In this document: positions 1 to 6,795 of the stretch, in pieces
Position numbering within the stretch: position 1 is the first letter of the stretch
Layout: the number at the start of each line of letters is the position of its first letter
Assembly: GCA_963727955.1 (NCBI GenBank)
Contig: CAVSII010000010.1
Coordinates: forward strand, 257,192-321,191
Direction: 5' to 3'
Length of the DNA stretch: 64,000 nucleotides
Source: Bog-756 sp963727955
Lineage (GTDB): Bacteria; Actinomycetota; Acidimicrobiia; Acidimicrobiales; RAAP-2
Position numbers and translations under genes: made by a program
The notes under the pieces: model-generated
The model's input: only the letters and a program-made list of their open reading frames with translations
Databases searched by the model: none
Told to the model about the DNA's origin: nothing

Positions 1-454
1 CTGTCGTTCGATTGGGCGCCGCCGACCCCGGGTCAGACCAGAGGCCCGGACTGTCGATGAGGGTCGCCGCCACCTCCTCCACCGTCCGATCGGCGTGAGT
101 TCGAACTTCGTCCGATGCCAGGAGTCGCTCCGCCTGTCGTCGGGCCTGGGTGCGAACAGCGTCATCGAGAGTCGAACGTGGGGCAAGAAAGTAGAACAGG
201 TCGCAATCGAGGGCATCGGCCACCCGCCGCAGCGACCCCAGCTTGATGCTGTCGTGGACCTCGCTGTGCTCGAGCTCGGACACGGTCGACTGGCTTATGC
301 CAAGTCGACCGGCCAGATCGGTGCTCGACATGCCGAGGGCATCTCTGACCTCTCGGATCCAACCTCGCTGGGGATCCCGCTCTTCGACAACGAGTGCCAA
401 TCGTGCCAGTCGTGCATCGAGGGAGGCCCGGGCAGAGGTTGCTTTTTTCGCCAT
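1..454 (-). CDS. Mobile mystery protein A-like HTH regulator (partial, 3' end outside window)
   Basis: About 151 codons are visible from ATG at 454 to the window edge. An in-frame TAA lies four codons upstream, so this ATG is the first possible start. A basic, Ala-rich N-terminus (MAKKATSARASLDARLARLA) leads into GWIREVRDALGMSSTDLAGR, an XRE-type helix-turn-helix (LGISQSTVSELE), then RRVADALDCDLFYFLAPRS and an acidic tail. This order and the motifs GWIR..R.ALGMS and ALDC.L.Y.L.PR match the mobile mystery protein A family, whose genes stand upstream of a Fic-domain partner (mobile mystery protein B). That partner would lie left of the window and cannot be seen. Likely an autoregulator of the pair, acting on the inverted repeats at 464-483 and 498-517. 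Family call is from memory of motifs. Confidence 0.75.
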   Translation of the reverse strand, partial: MAKKATSARASLDARLARLALVVEERDPQRGWIREVRDALGMSSTDLAGRLGISQSTVSELEHSEVHDSIKLGSLRRVADALDCDLFYFLAPRSTLDDAVRTQARRQAERLLASDEVRTHADRTVEEVAATLIDSPGLWSDPGSAAPNRTT

Positions 455-463
455 TCGGCCAAT

Positions 464-483
464 TTATCGTCCATAACCGATAA
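464..483. promoter_or_regulatory. Inverted repeat TTATCG-N8-CGATAA, putative operator 1
   Basis: A perfect 6-bp inverted repeat with an 8-base spacer, ending 10 bases upstream of the ATG at 454. A second site with the same half-sites and spacer lies 34 bp further upstream. Position and duplication suggest binding by the adjacent HTH protein. Binding is inference. Confidence 0.5.
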
Positions 484-497
484 CGCCGCGGATCGAA

Positions 498-517
498 TTA
501 TCGCCTGTAGGCGATGA
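498..517. promoter_or_regulatory. Inverted repeat TTATCG-N8-CGATGA, putative operator 2
   Basis: Second copy of the TATCG-N8-CGAT arrangement, 34 bp (about three helical turns) from the first. Its centre also forms the 7-bp palindrome ATCGCCT-gt-AGGCGAT (500-515). A GATAAT-like hexamer on the minus strand overlaps this site, so occupancy could block transcription of the regulator gene. Confidence 0.45.
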
Positions 518-560
518 AATCGCCGAATTTCTGAAAAGAATCAACCCCGGGGCACCTCAT

Positions 561-598
561 GCCGGATCGCCGGCCCAGGATGATGCCGGATAGCCGGC
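561..598 (-). terminator. Tandem GCCGG hairpins downstream of the thioredoxin-like gene
   Basis: On the minus strand two short hairpins follow each other, GCCGG-CTAT-CCGGC (585-598) and GCCGG-CGAT-CCGGC (561-574). They start about 20 bases after the stop of the thioredoxin-like gene. There is no T-run, so this would be an actinobacterial-style terminator without U-tract, or only a small repeat. Confidence 0.3.
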
Positions 599-618
599 GC
601 CGGATGCCGTCGGTGCTC

Positions 619-1146
619 TCACAAGCCAGCGGACCGGATCATGGAGATCACCTCATTCCAACCCAGTCCGACCGTCTCTGCGACAATCCTCCGAGAGGGG
701 ACGTCCACGACCACGAAGAACGGATATGTCGGCACCCGGTAGTCGGTCCACGCCTGGTCCCCCATGACCACTGGCACCTCGCCGTACCCCAGCGCAGCCC
801 GGCCAACCTCGACGGGGTCGACCGTCTCGGGACCACGTGTGACGACAATGGGAGAAACCGAGGGCGGCCAGGCTCTTTCGGTGTCGCGAAAGCCCCGCCA
901 GTACTCCTCGCATCCGTCGCATCGGATGTGGAGAAAAGCGAGCAGGACGGGTCGGTCGAAGTGTCCCATCTGGATCTTCACAGGGCTCCCCGAGGGATCC
1001 ACTCCGGCGATGTCGGCCCCGGGGCGGGCTTCGCCATCCTCACCAGGTTTCACCATGGGTATAGGACGCAAGCCGCTCATGAAAGTCCTGTCGAGCGGTG
1101 CCCTGTGGCTACCGGAGTCTGCCTCCCCTATCGCGTTGTCGGCCAT
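619..1146 (-). CDS. Thioredoxin-fold protein with CxxC motif
   Basis: 175 aa from ATG at 1146. A longer start at 1257 would overlap the upstream zinc-ribbon gene by 73 bases. The core LLAFLHIRCDGCEEYWRGF carries a Cys-Asp-Gly-Cys pair at the end of a beta strand, as in thioredoxin-like active sites. The later VPTYPFFVVVD supplies the cis-proline strand of the fold. No signal peptide or membrane segment is visible, so it is probably cytoplasmic. It follows the zinc-ribbon gene by 38 bases and is probably cotranscribed. The substrate is unknown; a reductase or peroxiredoxin-like role is possible. Confidence 0.65.
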   Translation of the reverse strand: MADNAIGEADSGSHRAPLDRTFMSGLRPIPMVKPGEDGEARPGADIAGVDPSGSPVKIQMGHFDRPVLLAFLHIRCDGCEEYWRGFRDTERAWPPSVSPIVVTRGPETVDPVEVGRAALGYGEVPVVMGDQAWTDYRVPTYPFFVVVDVPSRRIVAETVGLGWNEVISMIRSAGL

Positions 1147-1184
1147 GTCCGCAGTGGGCGCCGGTCGGCCGATGACGTGACCGC

Positions 1185-1466
1185 TCAGTCCTTCTCGGGA
1201 TCGGCCTCGACCAACTCGATGGTTTCGACGGCGTTGCCATTGCCACACCATCGGCACGACACCTCCTCCACCGTCTCGTCGAGCACCTCCCGGTCCTCGA
1301 CCGTGAGGTCACCACCCACCGAGAAGTGGTGGAAGGCCCGGGTGCGCGTGGTGCTCACCACGGTGAAGCGGGTCAGGTTGCCGCAGGCGGAGCAGCGGTA
1401 GCGCCTGGTCAGGCCCGGCCCGCTCTCCGCCCCGGTCGTCGTCGATATCGGTGATTCGGCGGTCAC
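1185..1466 (-). CDS. Small zinc-ribbon protein
   Basis: 93 aa if translation begins at GTG 1466, seven bases after a TACCGT -10 box. A TTG at 1490 in the same frame is an alternative. Two CxxC knuckles, YRCSACGNLTRF and CRWCGNGNAVE, frame a central segment TRTRAFHHFSVGGD. This pattern suggests one structural zinc site. Short acidic proteins of this shape are common and uncharacterised in actinobacteria. Gene order places it first in a two-gene unit with the thioredoxin-like protein and divergent from the exonuclease gene. Confidence 0.7.
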   Translation of the reverse strand: MTAESPISTTTGAESGPGLTRRYRCSACGNLTRFTVVSTTRTRAFHHFSVGGDLTVEDREVLDETVEEVSCRWCGNGNAVETIELVEADPEKD

Positions 1467-1473
1467 CCGCCCT

Positions 1474-1479
1474 ACGGTA
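1474..1479 (-). promoter_or_regulatory. -10 box TACCGT for the zinc-ribbon gene (leaderless)
   Basis: TANNNT hexamer on the minus strand, seven bases before GTG 1466. This is the spacing of leaderless actinobacterial transcripts. Confidence 0.45.
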
Positions 1480-1512
1480 GCCGTCTCCAACCGCCCCGAT
1501 TGTCCATGTAAT

Positions 1513-1526
1513 CGAACACCTGTTCG
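1513..1526. promoter_or_regulatory. LexA/SOS box CGAACACCTGTTCG
   Basis: Perfect match to the Gram-positive/actinobacterial LexA consensus CGAAC-N4-GTTCG. It lies immediately upstream of the -10 box of the exonuclease/GIY-YIG gene and ends 13 bases before GTG 1540. LexA bound here would block that promoter. Confidence 0.75.
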
Positions 1527-1527
1527 C

Positions 1528-1533
1528 TAATGT
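1528..1533 (+). promoter_or_regulatory. -10 box TAATGT for the exonuclease gene (leaderless)
   Basis: TANNNT hexamer six bases upstream of GTG 1540, directly abutting the SOS box. It supports the GTG start and a leaderless, LexA-repressed transcript. Confidence 0.55.
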
Positions 1534-1539
1534 GGCGGA

Positions 1540-2637
1540 GTGATCACGTGCCCACCACCCCACACCGACGCCCACATACGAGCCCGCACCCTGGCCCAGA
1601 CGAACCAGACGTCGGGCCAGACCCCGGGCCAGATCCCGGAGAAGGCCTTGGGCACTTCCCTGTGGGACGTCACCTTCGTCGTGGTCGACGTCGAGACCAC
1701 CGGCGGTTCTCCAAGTACATCGTCTCTGACCGAGGTGGCCGCCGCCCGCTACCGCGGGGGCGAGGTGGTCGGCACCTACCAGACGTTGGTCAGACCGGAT
1801 CAGCGGATTCCTCCGCTCATCGCCGCTCTGACAGGGATCAGTGATGCCATGGTGCGTGATGCTCCACCAATTGGCGAGATGCTCCCCTCGTTTTTGGAAT
1901 TCGTCGGCCCGGGTGTCCTCGTGGGCCACAACCTTCGCTTCGACCTCTCGTTTCTCAATCACGCCCTGGTCGCCACGGCACGGGACCCTTTGCCCAACGC
2001 CACCGTCGACACGCTGGCCTTGGCTCGGCGACTGGTCCGTGACCAGGTTCCCAACTGCAAACTGGCCACCCTGGCCGCCTACCTCGAACTGCCGCACCGC
2101 CCCTCCCACCGGGCCCTGACCGACGTGCTGGCTACCGGCGATCTTCTCCACGCCATGCTCGAGCGGGCCGGTTCGTTCGGGATCGTGAGTCTGGGCGAGC
2201 TGCTCGATCTCCCTCTCCTGATCGGTCATCCCCAGGCGGCGAAACTGCGACTGACGGCCCGGCTTCCCCGCAGCCCGGGCGTCTACTGGTTCACCGACGC
2301 CGTCGGGCAGGCCCTCTACGTAAGCAGAGCGAGCGACATCCGGACGGAAGTCCGCGCCACATTCACCGAGGAAGGGCGGTCACCGATGCGGCGTCTCTTG
2401 GGCCAGATGCATGCCGTGCACCACATCGTTTGCCAGGGTGAACTGGCGGCGGCGGTCATTGAGGACCAGCTCATCGGCGCGTGGTGTCCTCCCTTCAACG
2501 GGCAGAGGAAGAAGCTCAGTCGACAGGATCAGAAGCTCAGTCGGCAGGATCGGCAGGGCGCTATGCAGGCAAAACGGCCAGAGAGGCTGGTTACGTCTCC
2601 CGCTCGTCGGCCGATGCGAACCGTGACACCCGGATGA
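1540..2637 (+). CDS. DEDDh 3'-5' exonuclease fused to a GIY-YIG nuclease domain
   Basis: 365 aa from GTG 1540; TTG 1648 preceded by GGAG is an alternative start. Residues about 42-205 are a DnaQ/epsilon-like exonuclease with VVDVETTGG (ExoI), GHNLRFDLSFL (ExoII) and HRALTDVLAT (ExoIII), giving the DEDDh set. Residues about 245-325 resemble the UvrC N-terminal GIY-YIG domain: SPGVYWFTDAVGQALYVSRA, followed by a conserved Glu region AAVIEDQLI and PPFN. The Gly-Ile-Tyr/Tyr-Ile-Gly positions read GVY and YVS, as in UvrC relatives. Such fusions occur in actinobacteria near repair functions. An SOS box at the promoter supports DNA-damage induction. The 3' end overlaps convergent trpD by 47 bases. 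Confidence 0.85.
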   Translation: MITCPPPHTDAHIRARTLAQTNQTSGQTPGQIPEKALGTSLWDVTFVVVDVETTGGSPSTSSLTEVAAARYRGGEVVGTYQTLVRPDQRIPPLIAALTGISDAMVRDAPPIGEMLPSFLEFVGPGVLVGHNLRFDLSFLNHALVATARDPLPNATVDTLALARRLVRDQVPNCKLATLAAYLELPHRPSHRALTDVLATGDLLHAMLERAGSFGIVSLGELLDLPLLIGHPQAAKLRLTARLPRSPGVYWFTDAVGQALYVSRASDIRTEVRATFTEEGRSPMRRLLGQMHAVHHIVCQGELAAAVIEDQLIGAWCPPFNGQRKKLSRQDQKLSRQDRQGAMQAKRPERLVTSPARRPMRTVTPG

Positions 2638-3688
2638 GTGACTCGAGAATCGTGGCAGCCCGGCCATCATCGATCACCTCGCAGGCCTGGCTCACCCCGG
2701 TGGCGAGATCCTCCGCCCGTCCCACGACGACCAGCGCCGCTGCCGCGTTGAGCACGGCGATGTCGCGGTGGGGTGAGGGCTCCCCGGCTATGACCTGACG
2801 GATGGCCTCGGCGTTGTAGGCGGCGTCCCCACCACGCAGACTGTCGAGGGTGGCGGGAGCGAATCCCAGCGCACCGGGGTCCACCCGGTAGAGCGTCGTC
2901 TCGTATCGACCATCGGCAGCCACGATGAGCTCGTGAACGGTAGACGGGCCCGTCGTACTCAGCTCGTCCAACCCATCATCCCCGTAGACGACCATGGCCC
3001 GCCGAGTGCCGTTGGCGGCCAGCACGCCGAGCATCTTGTCCGCCATCGCCGGATTGTTCACTCCGACCACCTGGTACCCGGCCCGTCCCGGGTTGGCCAG
3101 CGGGCCCAGATAGTTGAAGACAGTGGGGATCCCGAGCTCCTTCCGCACCGGGGCGGCGAAGCGCATAGCCGGATGGAAGCGGGGCGCGAAGCAGAACCCC
3201 ATCCCCACCTCTTCGATGCAGCGGACCACACCCTTAGGACCAAGGTCGGCGACCACGCCCAAGGCCTCGAGCACGTCAGCCGCCCCCACCGCCGAGGACG
3301 AGGCCCGCCCTCCGTGTTTACACACTTTTGCCCCGGTGGCGGCAACGACCAGAGCGGCAATGGTGGAGACGTTGATGCTACGCAGCCGGTCTCCCCCCGT
3401 GCCACAGGTGTCGACGAGATCGATTTCGGCGGGCAGGCCGAGACCGACAGCGTGAGCCACCATGGCCCGGACGAAGCCGGTCATCTCTTCGACCGACTCG
3501 CCCTTGGCCCGCAGAGAGACGGCCAATGCGGCGATCTGGGCGGGCGTGGCCGCCCCGGAGAAGATCTCACCCAGGACCACCTCTGCGTGCTCGGCGCTCA
3601 GGGAGACCCCGGCCAGCAGCTCGGTCAGGACGCCCGGCCACCCACCCAGGGACGCAAAAGTCCCGTCGGAGGAATCGGGATGAGCCAT
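2591..3688 (-). CDS. trpD: Anthranilate phosphoribosyltransferase TrpD
   Basis: 365 aa, the usual family length being about 345. It transfers phosphoribosyl from PRPP to anthranilate, the second step after chorismate in tryptophan synthesis. Visible family motifs are DTCGTGGDRLRSINVST, the PRPP/Mg site, then KHGGRASSSAVGAADVLEALG, and VFNYLGPLANPGRAGYQVVG. The start at ATG 3688 lies two bases past the TAG of the acyl-CoA dehydrogenase gene, so translation is probably coupled. No other trp gene is nearby, so the pathway is dispersed. The shared operon with a fatty-acid-type dehydrogenase has no obvious metabolic logic. Confidence 0.95.
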   Translation of the reverse strand: MAHPDSSDGTFASLGGWPGVLTELLAGVSLSAEHAEVVLGEIFSGAATPAQIAALAVSLRAKGESVEEMTGFVRAMVAHAVGLGLPAEIDLVDTCGTGGDRLRSINVSTIAALVVAATGAKVCKHGGRASSSAVGAADVLEALGVVADLGPKGVVRCIEEVGMGFCFAPRFHPAMRFAAPVRKELGIPTVFNYLGPLANPGRAGYQVVGVNNPAMADKMLGVLAANGTRRAMVVYGDDGLDELSTTGPSTVHELIVAADGRYETTLYRVDPGALGFAPATLDSLRGGDAAYNAEAIRQVIAGEPSPHRDIAVLNAAAALVVVGRAEDLATGVSQACEVIDDGRAATILESLIRVSRFASADERET

Positions 3689-3690
3689 CT

Positions 3691-4872
3691 CTAGTCCCAC
3701 CACAGGTCGTGGCTGAGCACGCCCCTGGCAATGAGCCCCAGTTGCACCTGCGAAGTCCCTTCCACGATGGTCAGCTGTCGGGCATCGCGGTACCACATCT
3801 CGGTCGGATGGTCCTCCATGTAACCGGCAGCGCCCAGCAGCTGCACGGCCAGTCCCGAGGCACGCACGGCCAGTTCGGTGGCGAAGTACTTGGCCATGGA
3901 CAGGAATGGCACGTACTCCTTGGTGAACTTGCCCTGATCGGCGAGAGAGGCGGCCCGGTAGGTGAGCAACCGGGCCGCCTCGATGTCCACCGCCACTTTG
4001 GCGATCTCCCACTGGATCCCCTGGAAATCGGCGATGGTCTGACCGAATGCGGTTCGCTGCTTGGTGTACTCGGTGGCATACATGAGCGCACCCTCGGCCA
4101 GCCCGATGCCGCGGGCGGCCACGATCGGGCGCATGGCGTTGAGCCCCAGCATGGCCAGACGGAACCCACCGACCTCGCCGATCACATTTTCGGCGGGGAC
4201 GTGCACCTCATCGAGAACGAGTTCGCCGGTATGTACCCCGCGGACCCCCATCTTGCGGTCGGTCCGGCCCACCGACACCCCGTCCCAGCTTCTCTCCACG
4301 ATGAAAGCGGTGATCGAATCGTGGGCACGGGACGACGGGTCGCCCGTTTTGGCGAAGACGGTGTACCAGTCGGCCTCACACACTCCGGACATCCAGCACT
4401 TGGTGCCGGAGAGTACCCAGCCCCCTTGGTTGCCGGTGGCCACGTCGGGATCGGCCCGTGTCCGCATGCCGGCCACGTCGCTGCCCGCTTGGGCCTCCGA
4501 GAGCCCGAAGGCAGCGCGTAGCTGACCAGAGGCGATACCGGGCAGATAACGCTTCTTCTGGTCGTCGTTCCCGGCTATGAGGACCGGCCCGACGGGAAGA
4601 CGGGTCAGGAGCAGCATCAGGGCGGCCGTATTGGAGTACTTGGCCACCTCCTCGACGGCGACGGTGAGGCCGAGGATGCCCGCGCCGGAACCACCGAGCT
4701 CAGGCGGCAGACAGAGACCGAGCAGATCGGCGGACCGAAAGGCCTCGAAGATGTCAGCCGGGTAGTCACCGGTCGTATCGATCTCCCGTGCCCGGGGCTT
4801 GACATTGTCCTGGGCCAGGCGACGCACACTCTGCTGGAGCGCCTCGAGCTCCGGGGAAAGATCGAAGTCCAC
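3691..4872 (-). CDS. Acyl-CoA dehydrogenase
   Basis: 393 aa from GTG 4872, chosen because a TATCCT -10 box stands eight bases upstream and the homologous part begins at VDFDLSPE. An FAD-dependent enzyme that desaturates an acyl-CoA at the alpha-beta bond. Motifs run in family order: AFGLSEAQAGSDVAG (FAD/substrate strand), WVLSGTKCWMSG, TAFIVE, KMGVRGVHTGELVLDEVHVP, RTAFGQTIADFQGIQWEIA and YRDARQLTIVEGTSQVQ. The last contains the catalytic Glu (VEGTS). Substrate chain type cannot be read from sequence. It is upstream of trpD and divergent from the SDR gene. Confidence 0.92.
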   Translation of the reverse strand: MDFDLSPELEALQQSVRRLAQDNVKPRAREIDTTGDYPADIFEAFRSADLLGLCLPPELGGSGAGILGLTVAVEEVAKYSNTAALMLLLTRLPVGPVLIAGNDDQKKRYLPGIASGQLRAAFGLSEAQAGSDVAGMRTRADPDVATGNQGGWVLSGTKCWMSGVCEADWYTVFAKTGDPSSRAHDSITAFIVERSWDGVSVGRTDRKMGVRGVHTGELVLDEVHVPAENVIGEVGGFRLAMLGLNAMRPIVAARGIGLAEGALMYATEYTKQRTAFGQTIADFQGIQWEIAKVAVDIEAARLLTYRAASLADQGKFTKEYVPFLSMAKYFATELAVRASGLAVQLLGAAGYMEDHPTEMWYRDARQLTIVEGTSQVQLGLIARGVLSHDLWWD

Positions 4873-4880
4873 GGTCGATG

Positions 4881-4886
4881 AGGATA
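4881..4886 (-). promoter_or_regulatory. -10 box TATCCT for the acyl-CoA dehydrogenase gene
   Basis: TANNNT on the minus strand, eight bases before GTG 4872, suggesting a leaderless mRNA. Confidence 0.5.
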
Positions 4887-5014
4887 GACGAGGCGGCCCG
4901 GCACATCGTCCAACCCGCCCACCGCTCCGGTGGTGACGGACCCGCGACAACCGAGCCCGGTGCCGGCCGGTCACCCTGCCCGCACGGCCTCCGACCGACA
5001 GGGTGGCGTCGGCC

Positions 5015-5020
5015 TAGGCT
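5015..5020 (+). promoter_or_regulatory. -10 box TAGGCT for the SDR gene
   Basis: TANNNT eight bases before GTG 5029. It decides between this start and ATG 4930, which would add 33 poorly conserved residues. Confidence 0.45.
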
Positions 5021-5028
5021 CCCATCTC

Positions 5029-5979
5029 GTGACTCCCCCCGGACTTCCTTTGCCGCCACTGACGGGGGCCGCCGCTCTGCCCGACGGGACCTATGGCGGC
5101 AGCGTGGTCGTGGTGACCGGAGGCGGCACCGGACTGGGGAAGGCCATCGCCACCGAGTTCGCCCGGTTGGGGGCCACGGTGGGCATCCTGAGCCGCGACG
5201 AGGAGCACCGCCGAGCGGGGGTGGCCGCCGTCGAAGCGGTCGGCGGGCGGGCGGTGGCGGCCGAGTGCGACATTCGGGAGGCCGATTCGGTGACCGCCGC
5301 CTTCGACGGTGTCGAATCGCAGGCCGGTCCCATTGACGTTCTCATCAACAACGCGGCCGGCAACTTTCCGGTGCCGGCCGAGGACATGAGCCCGAATGCC
5401 TGGCGCACGGTGGTCGACATCGTGCTGAACGGCACCTTCCTGTGCTGCCGCGACCTGGCCCGACGGCTCATCCCCCGGGAGAGGGACGGGGCCGTGGTCA
5501 ACGTGGGCGCTTCCTATGCCTGGACCGGGGGTCCGGGGTTCGCCCACTCGGCCGCGGCGAAGGCAGGGGTCAAGAACCTGACCGAGACGTTGGCCGTGGA
5601 GTGGGCGCCCTACGGAATCCGGGTCAACGGGCTGGTCCCCGGGCTCATGCCTCATGAGGACGAAACGGCGGCCATCGCCGCCGTGCCGGGAAAGTACGAG
5701 GGCCAGGACTCCCGAGTACCGGCGGGACGGGTGGGATTCCCGCGGGAGCTGGCCTGGGCCGCCACCTTTCTGTGCTCCCCCTATGCCGCCTACATCAGCG
5801 GTCACACCATGGTCGTCGACGGCGCCAACTGGCAACGGCGCCACACCGTACAACCACCCTTCGTCCCCATCCGCGAGCAGTTGAACCGCCCACCGTTCGG
5901 TGACACCGATGGCTCCAACAGGGGTGGAGCATCGCCTCCGCCGGGTGTCACCAAACCCAAGAGAGGAGAGGTTCCGTGA
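5029..5979 (+). CDS. SDR oxidoreductase, 2,4-dienoyl-CoA reductase type
   Basis: 316 aa from GTG 5029. Classical short-chain dehydrogenase: TGGGTGLGKAIA (NADP-binding), an ECDIRE strand, INNAAGNFPVPAEDMS, and a C-terminal SGHTMVVDGANW. The usual YxxxK is replaced by HSAAAKAGVKNL, with a Tyr a few residues upstream in GASYAWTGGPG. This is the arrangement of mitochondrial/peroxisomal-type 2,4-dienoyl-CoA reductases, where the lysine is kept and tyrosine comes from that loop. It would reduce dienoyl-CoA intermediates of unsaturated fatty acid oxidation. Its TGA overlaps the GTG of the enoyl-CoA hydratase gene, so the two are coupled. The last 40 residues form a Pro/Gly-rich tail. Confidence 0.85.
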   Translation: MTPPGLPLPPLTGAAALPDGTYGGSVVVVTGGGTGLGKAIATEFARLGATVGILSRDEEHRRAGVAAVEAVGGRAVAAECDIREADSVTAAFDGVESQAGPIDVLINNAAGNFPVPAEDMSPNAWRTVVDIVLNGTFLCCRDLARRLIPRERDGAVVNVGASYAWTGGPGFAHSAAAKAGVKNLTETLAVEWAPYGIRVNGLVPGLMPHEDETAAIAAVPGKYEGQDSRVPAGRVGFPRELAWAATFLCSPYAAYISGHTMVVDGANWQRRHTVQPPFVPIREQLNRPPFGDTDGSNRGGASPPPGVTKPKRGEVP

Positions 5980-6779
5980 GCGCACTCGGTCCCGAGGACC
6001 GCGATCTGGTACGGCTCGAGGTGGACGGACCGATCGCTGTGATCACCAACAACCGCCCCGGCAAGCACAACGCCATGAGCGACGAGATGGACCGTCGGTT
6101 GTGGGAGGTGCTGGCCGAGGTCCACGGGATGAACGAGCTACGGGCCATCGTATGGAGAGGCGAGGGCGCTTCGTTTTCGTCGGGTCGGGACACCACCCAG
6201 CTCGGTCTGCGGATCGAGGACATCTCGGACCTCGAGTTCATCGAACGCGGCCACCGTCCCACACAGATGTTCCTGACCATGCCCTGTCCGATCATCTGCG
6301 CCCTCAAAGGGTGGGTCATCGGTGGGGCCTTCGAGCGATCCTTGCTGTGCGACATCCGGGTGGCGGCCGTTGGGACCAGGATGGTCCTCCCCGAGGTCAT
6401 CCACGGGGTCATCCCCGATTCAGGGGGGATGGCCCGGCTCTTCCAGATGGTCGGGCACGGGATTGCCGCCGACCTGGCCCTGACCGGCCGGGTCTTCACC
6501 GCCGAGGAGGCGCTCACCCACGGGGTCATCAGCCGGCTGGTGGCGGACGAAGCTGCCCTCGATGAAGTCGTCATGGAGATGGCCACGACCATCTCGCAGG
6601 CGCCCGCCTTCACGGTCAAGATGGCCCGGCGGACCCTTTTCAGCCTTGGTGCGGCGGAGGTGCAACGGTCCATAGCCGAGGAAGCGGTGGCGCAGTCGTT
6701 GGTGTTCGTGTCGGACGACTATCGGGAGATGAAGGCGGCCAGAGCCGAGGGCAGAGATCCGGTCTATCGCAAGCGATGA
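5976..6779 (+). CDS. Enoyl-CoA hydratase/isomerase (crotonase) family protein
   Basis: 267 aa from GTG 5976, overlapping the previous stop (GTGA) and preceded by the strong ribosome site GAGAGGAGAGG. Crotonase fold: NNRPGKHNAMSDEM, the oxyanion strand SFSSGRDTTQL, then GWVIGGAFERSLLCDI and VLPEVIHGVIPDSGG. Glu occurs at both positions that hold the catalytic pair of enoyl-CoA hydratase (GGAFE and PEV). Hydration of an enoyl-CoA is therefore plausible, though isomerase or other crotonase chemistry cannot be excluded. Works with the upstream dienoyl-CoA reductase in beta-oxidation. It is convergent with the P450 gene, 16 bases apart. Confidence 0.88.
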   Translation: MSALGPEDRDLVRLEVDGPIAVITNNRPGKHNAMSDEMDRRLWEVLAEVHGMNELRAIVWRGEGASFSSGRDTTQLGLRIEDISDLEFIERGHRPTQMFLTMPCPIICALKGWVIGGAFERSLLCDIRVAAVGTRMVLPEVIHGVIPDSGGMARLFQMVGHGIAADLALTGRVFTAEEALTHGVISRLVADEAALDEVVMEMATTISQAPAFTVKMARRTLFSLGAAEVQRSIAEEAVAQSLVFVSDDYREMKAARAEGRDPVYRKR

Positions 6780-6795
6780 CCGGATAGAGCCTTCC

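Noticed and set aside
559..1401. 280-codon plus-strand frame opposite the thioredoxin-like and zinc-ribbon genes
   Set aside because: Arg/His/Pro-rich shadow of two genes whose motifs are clear on the other strand.
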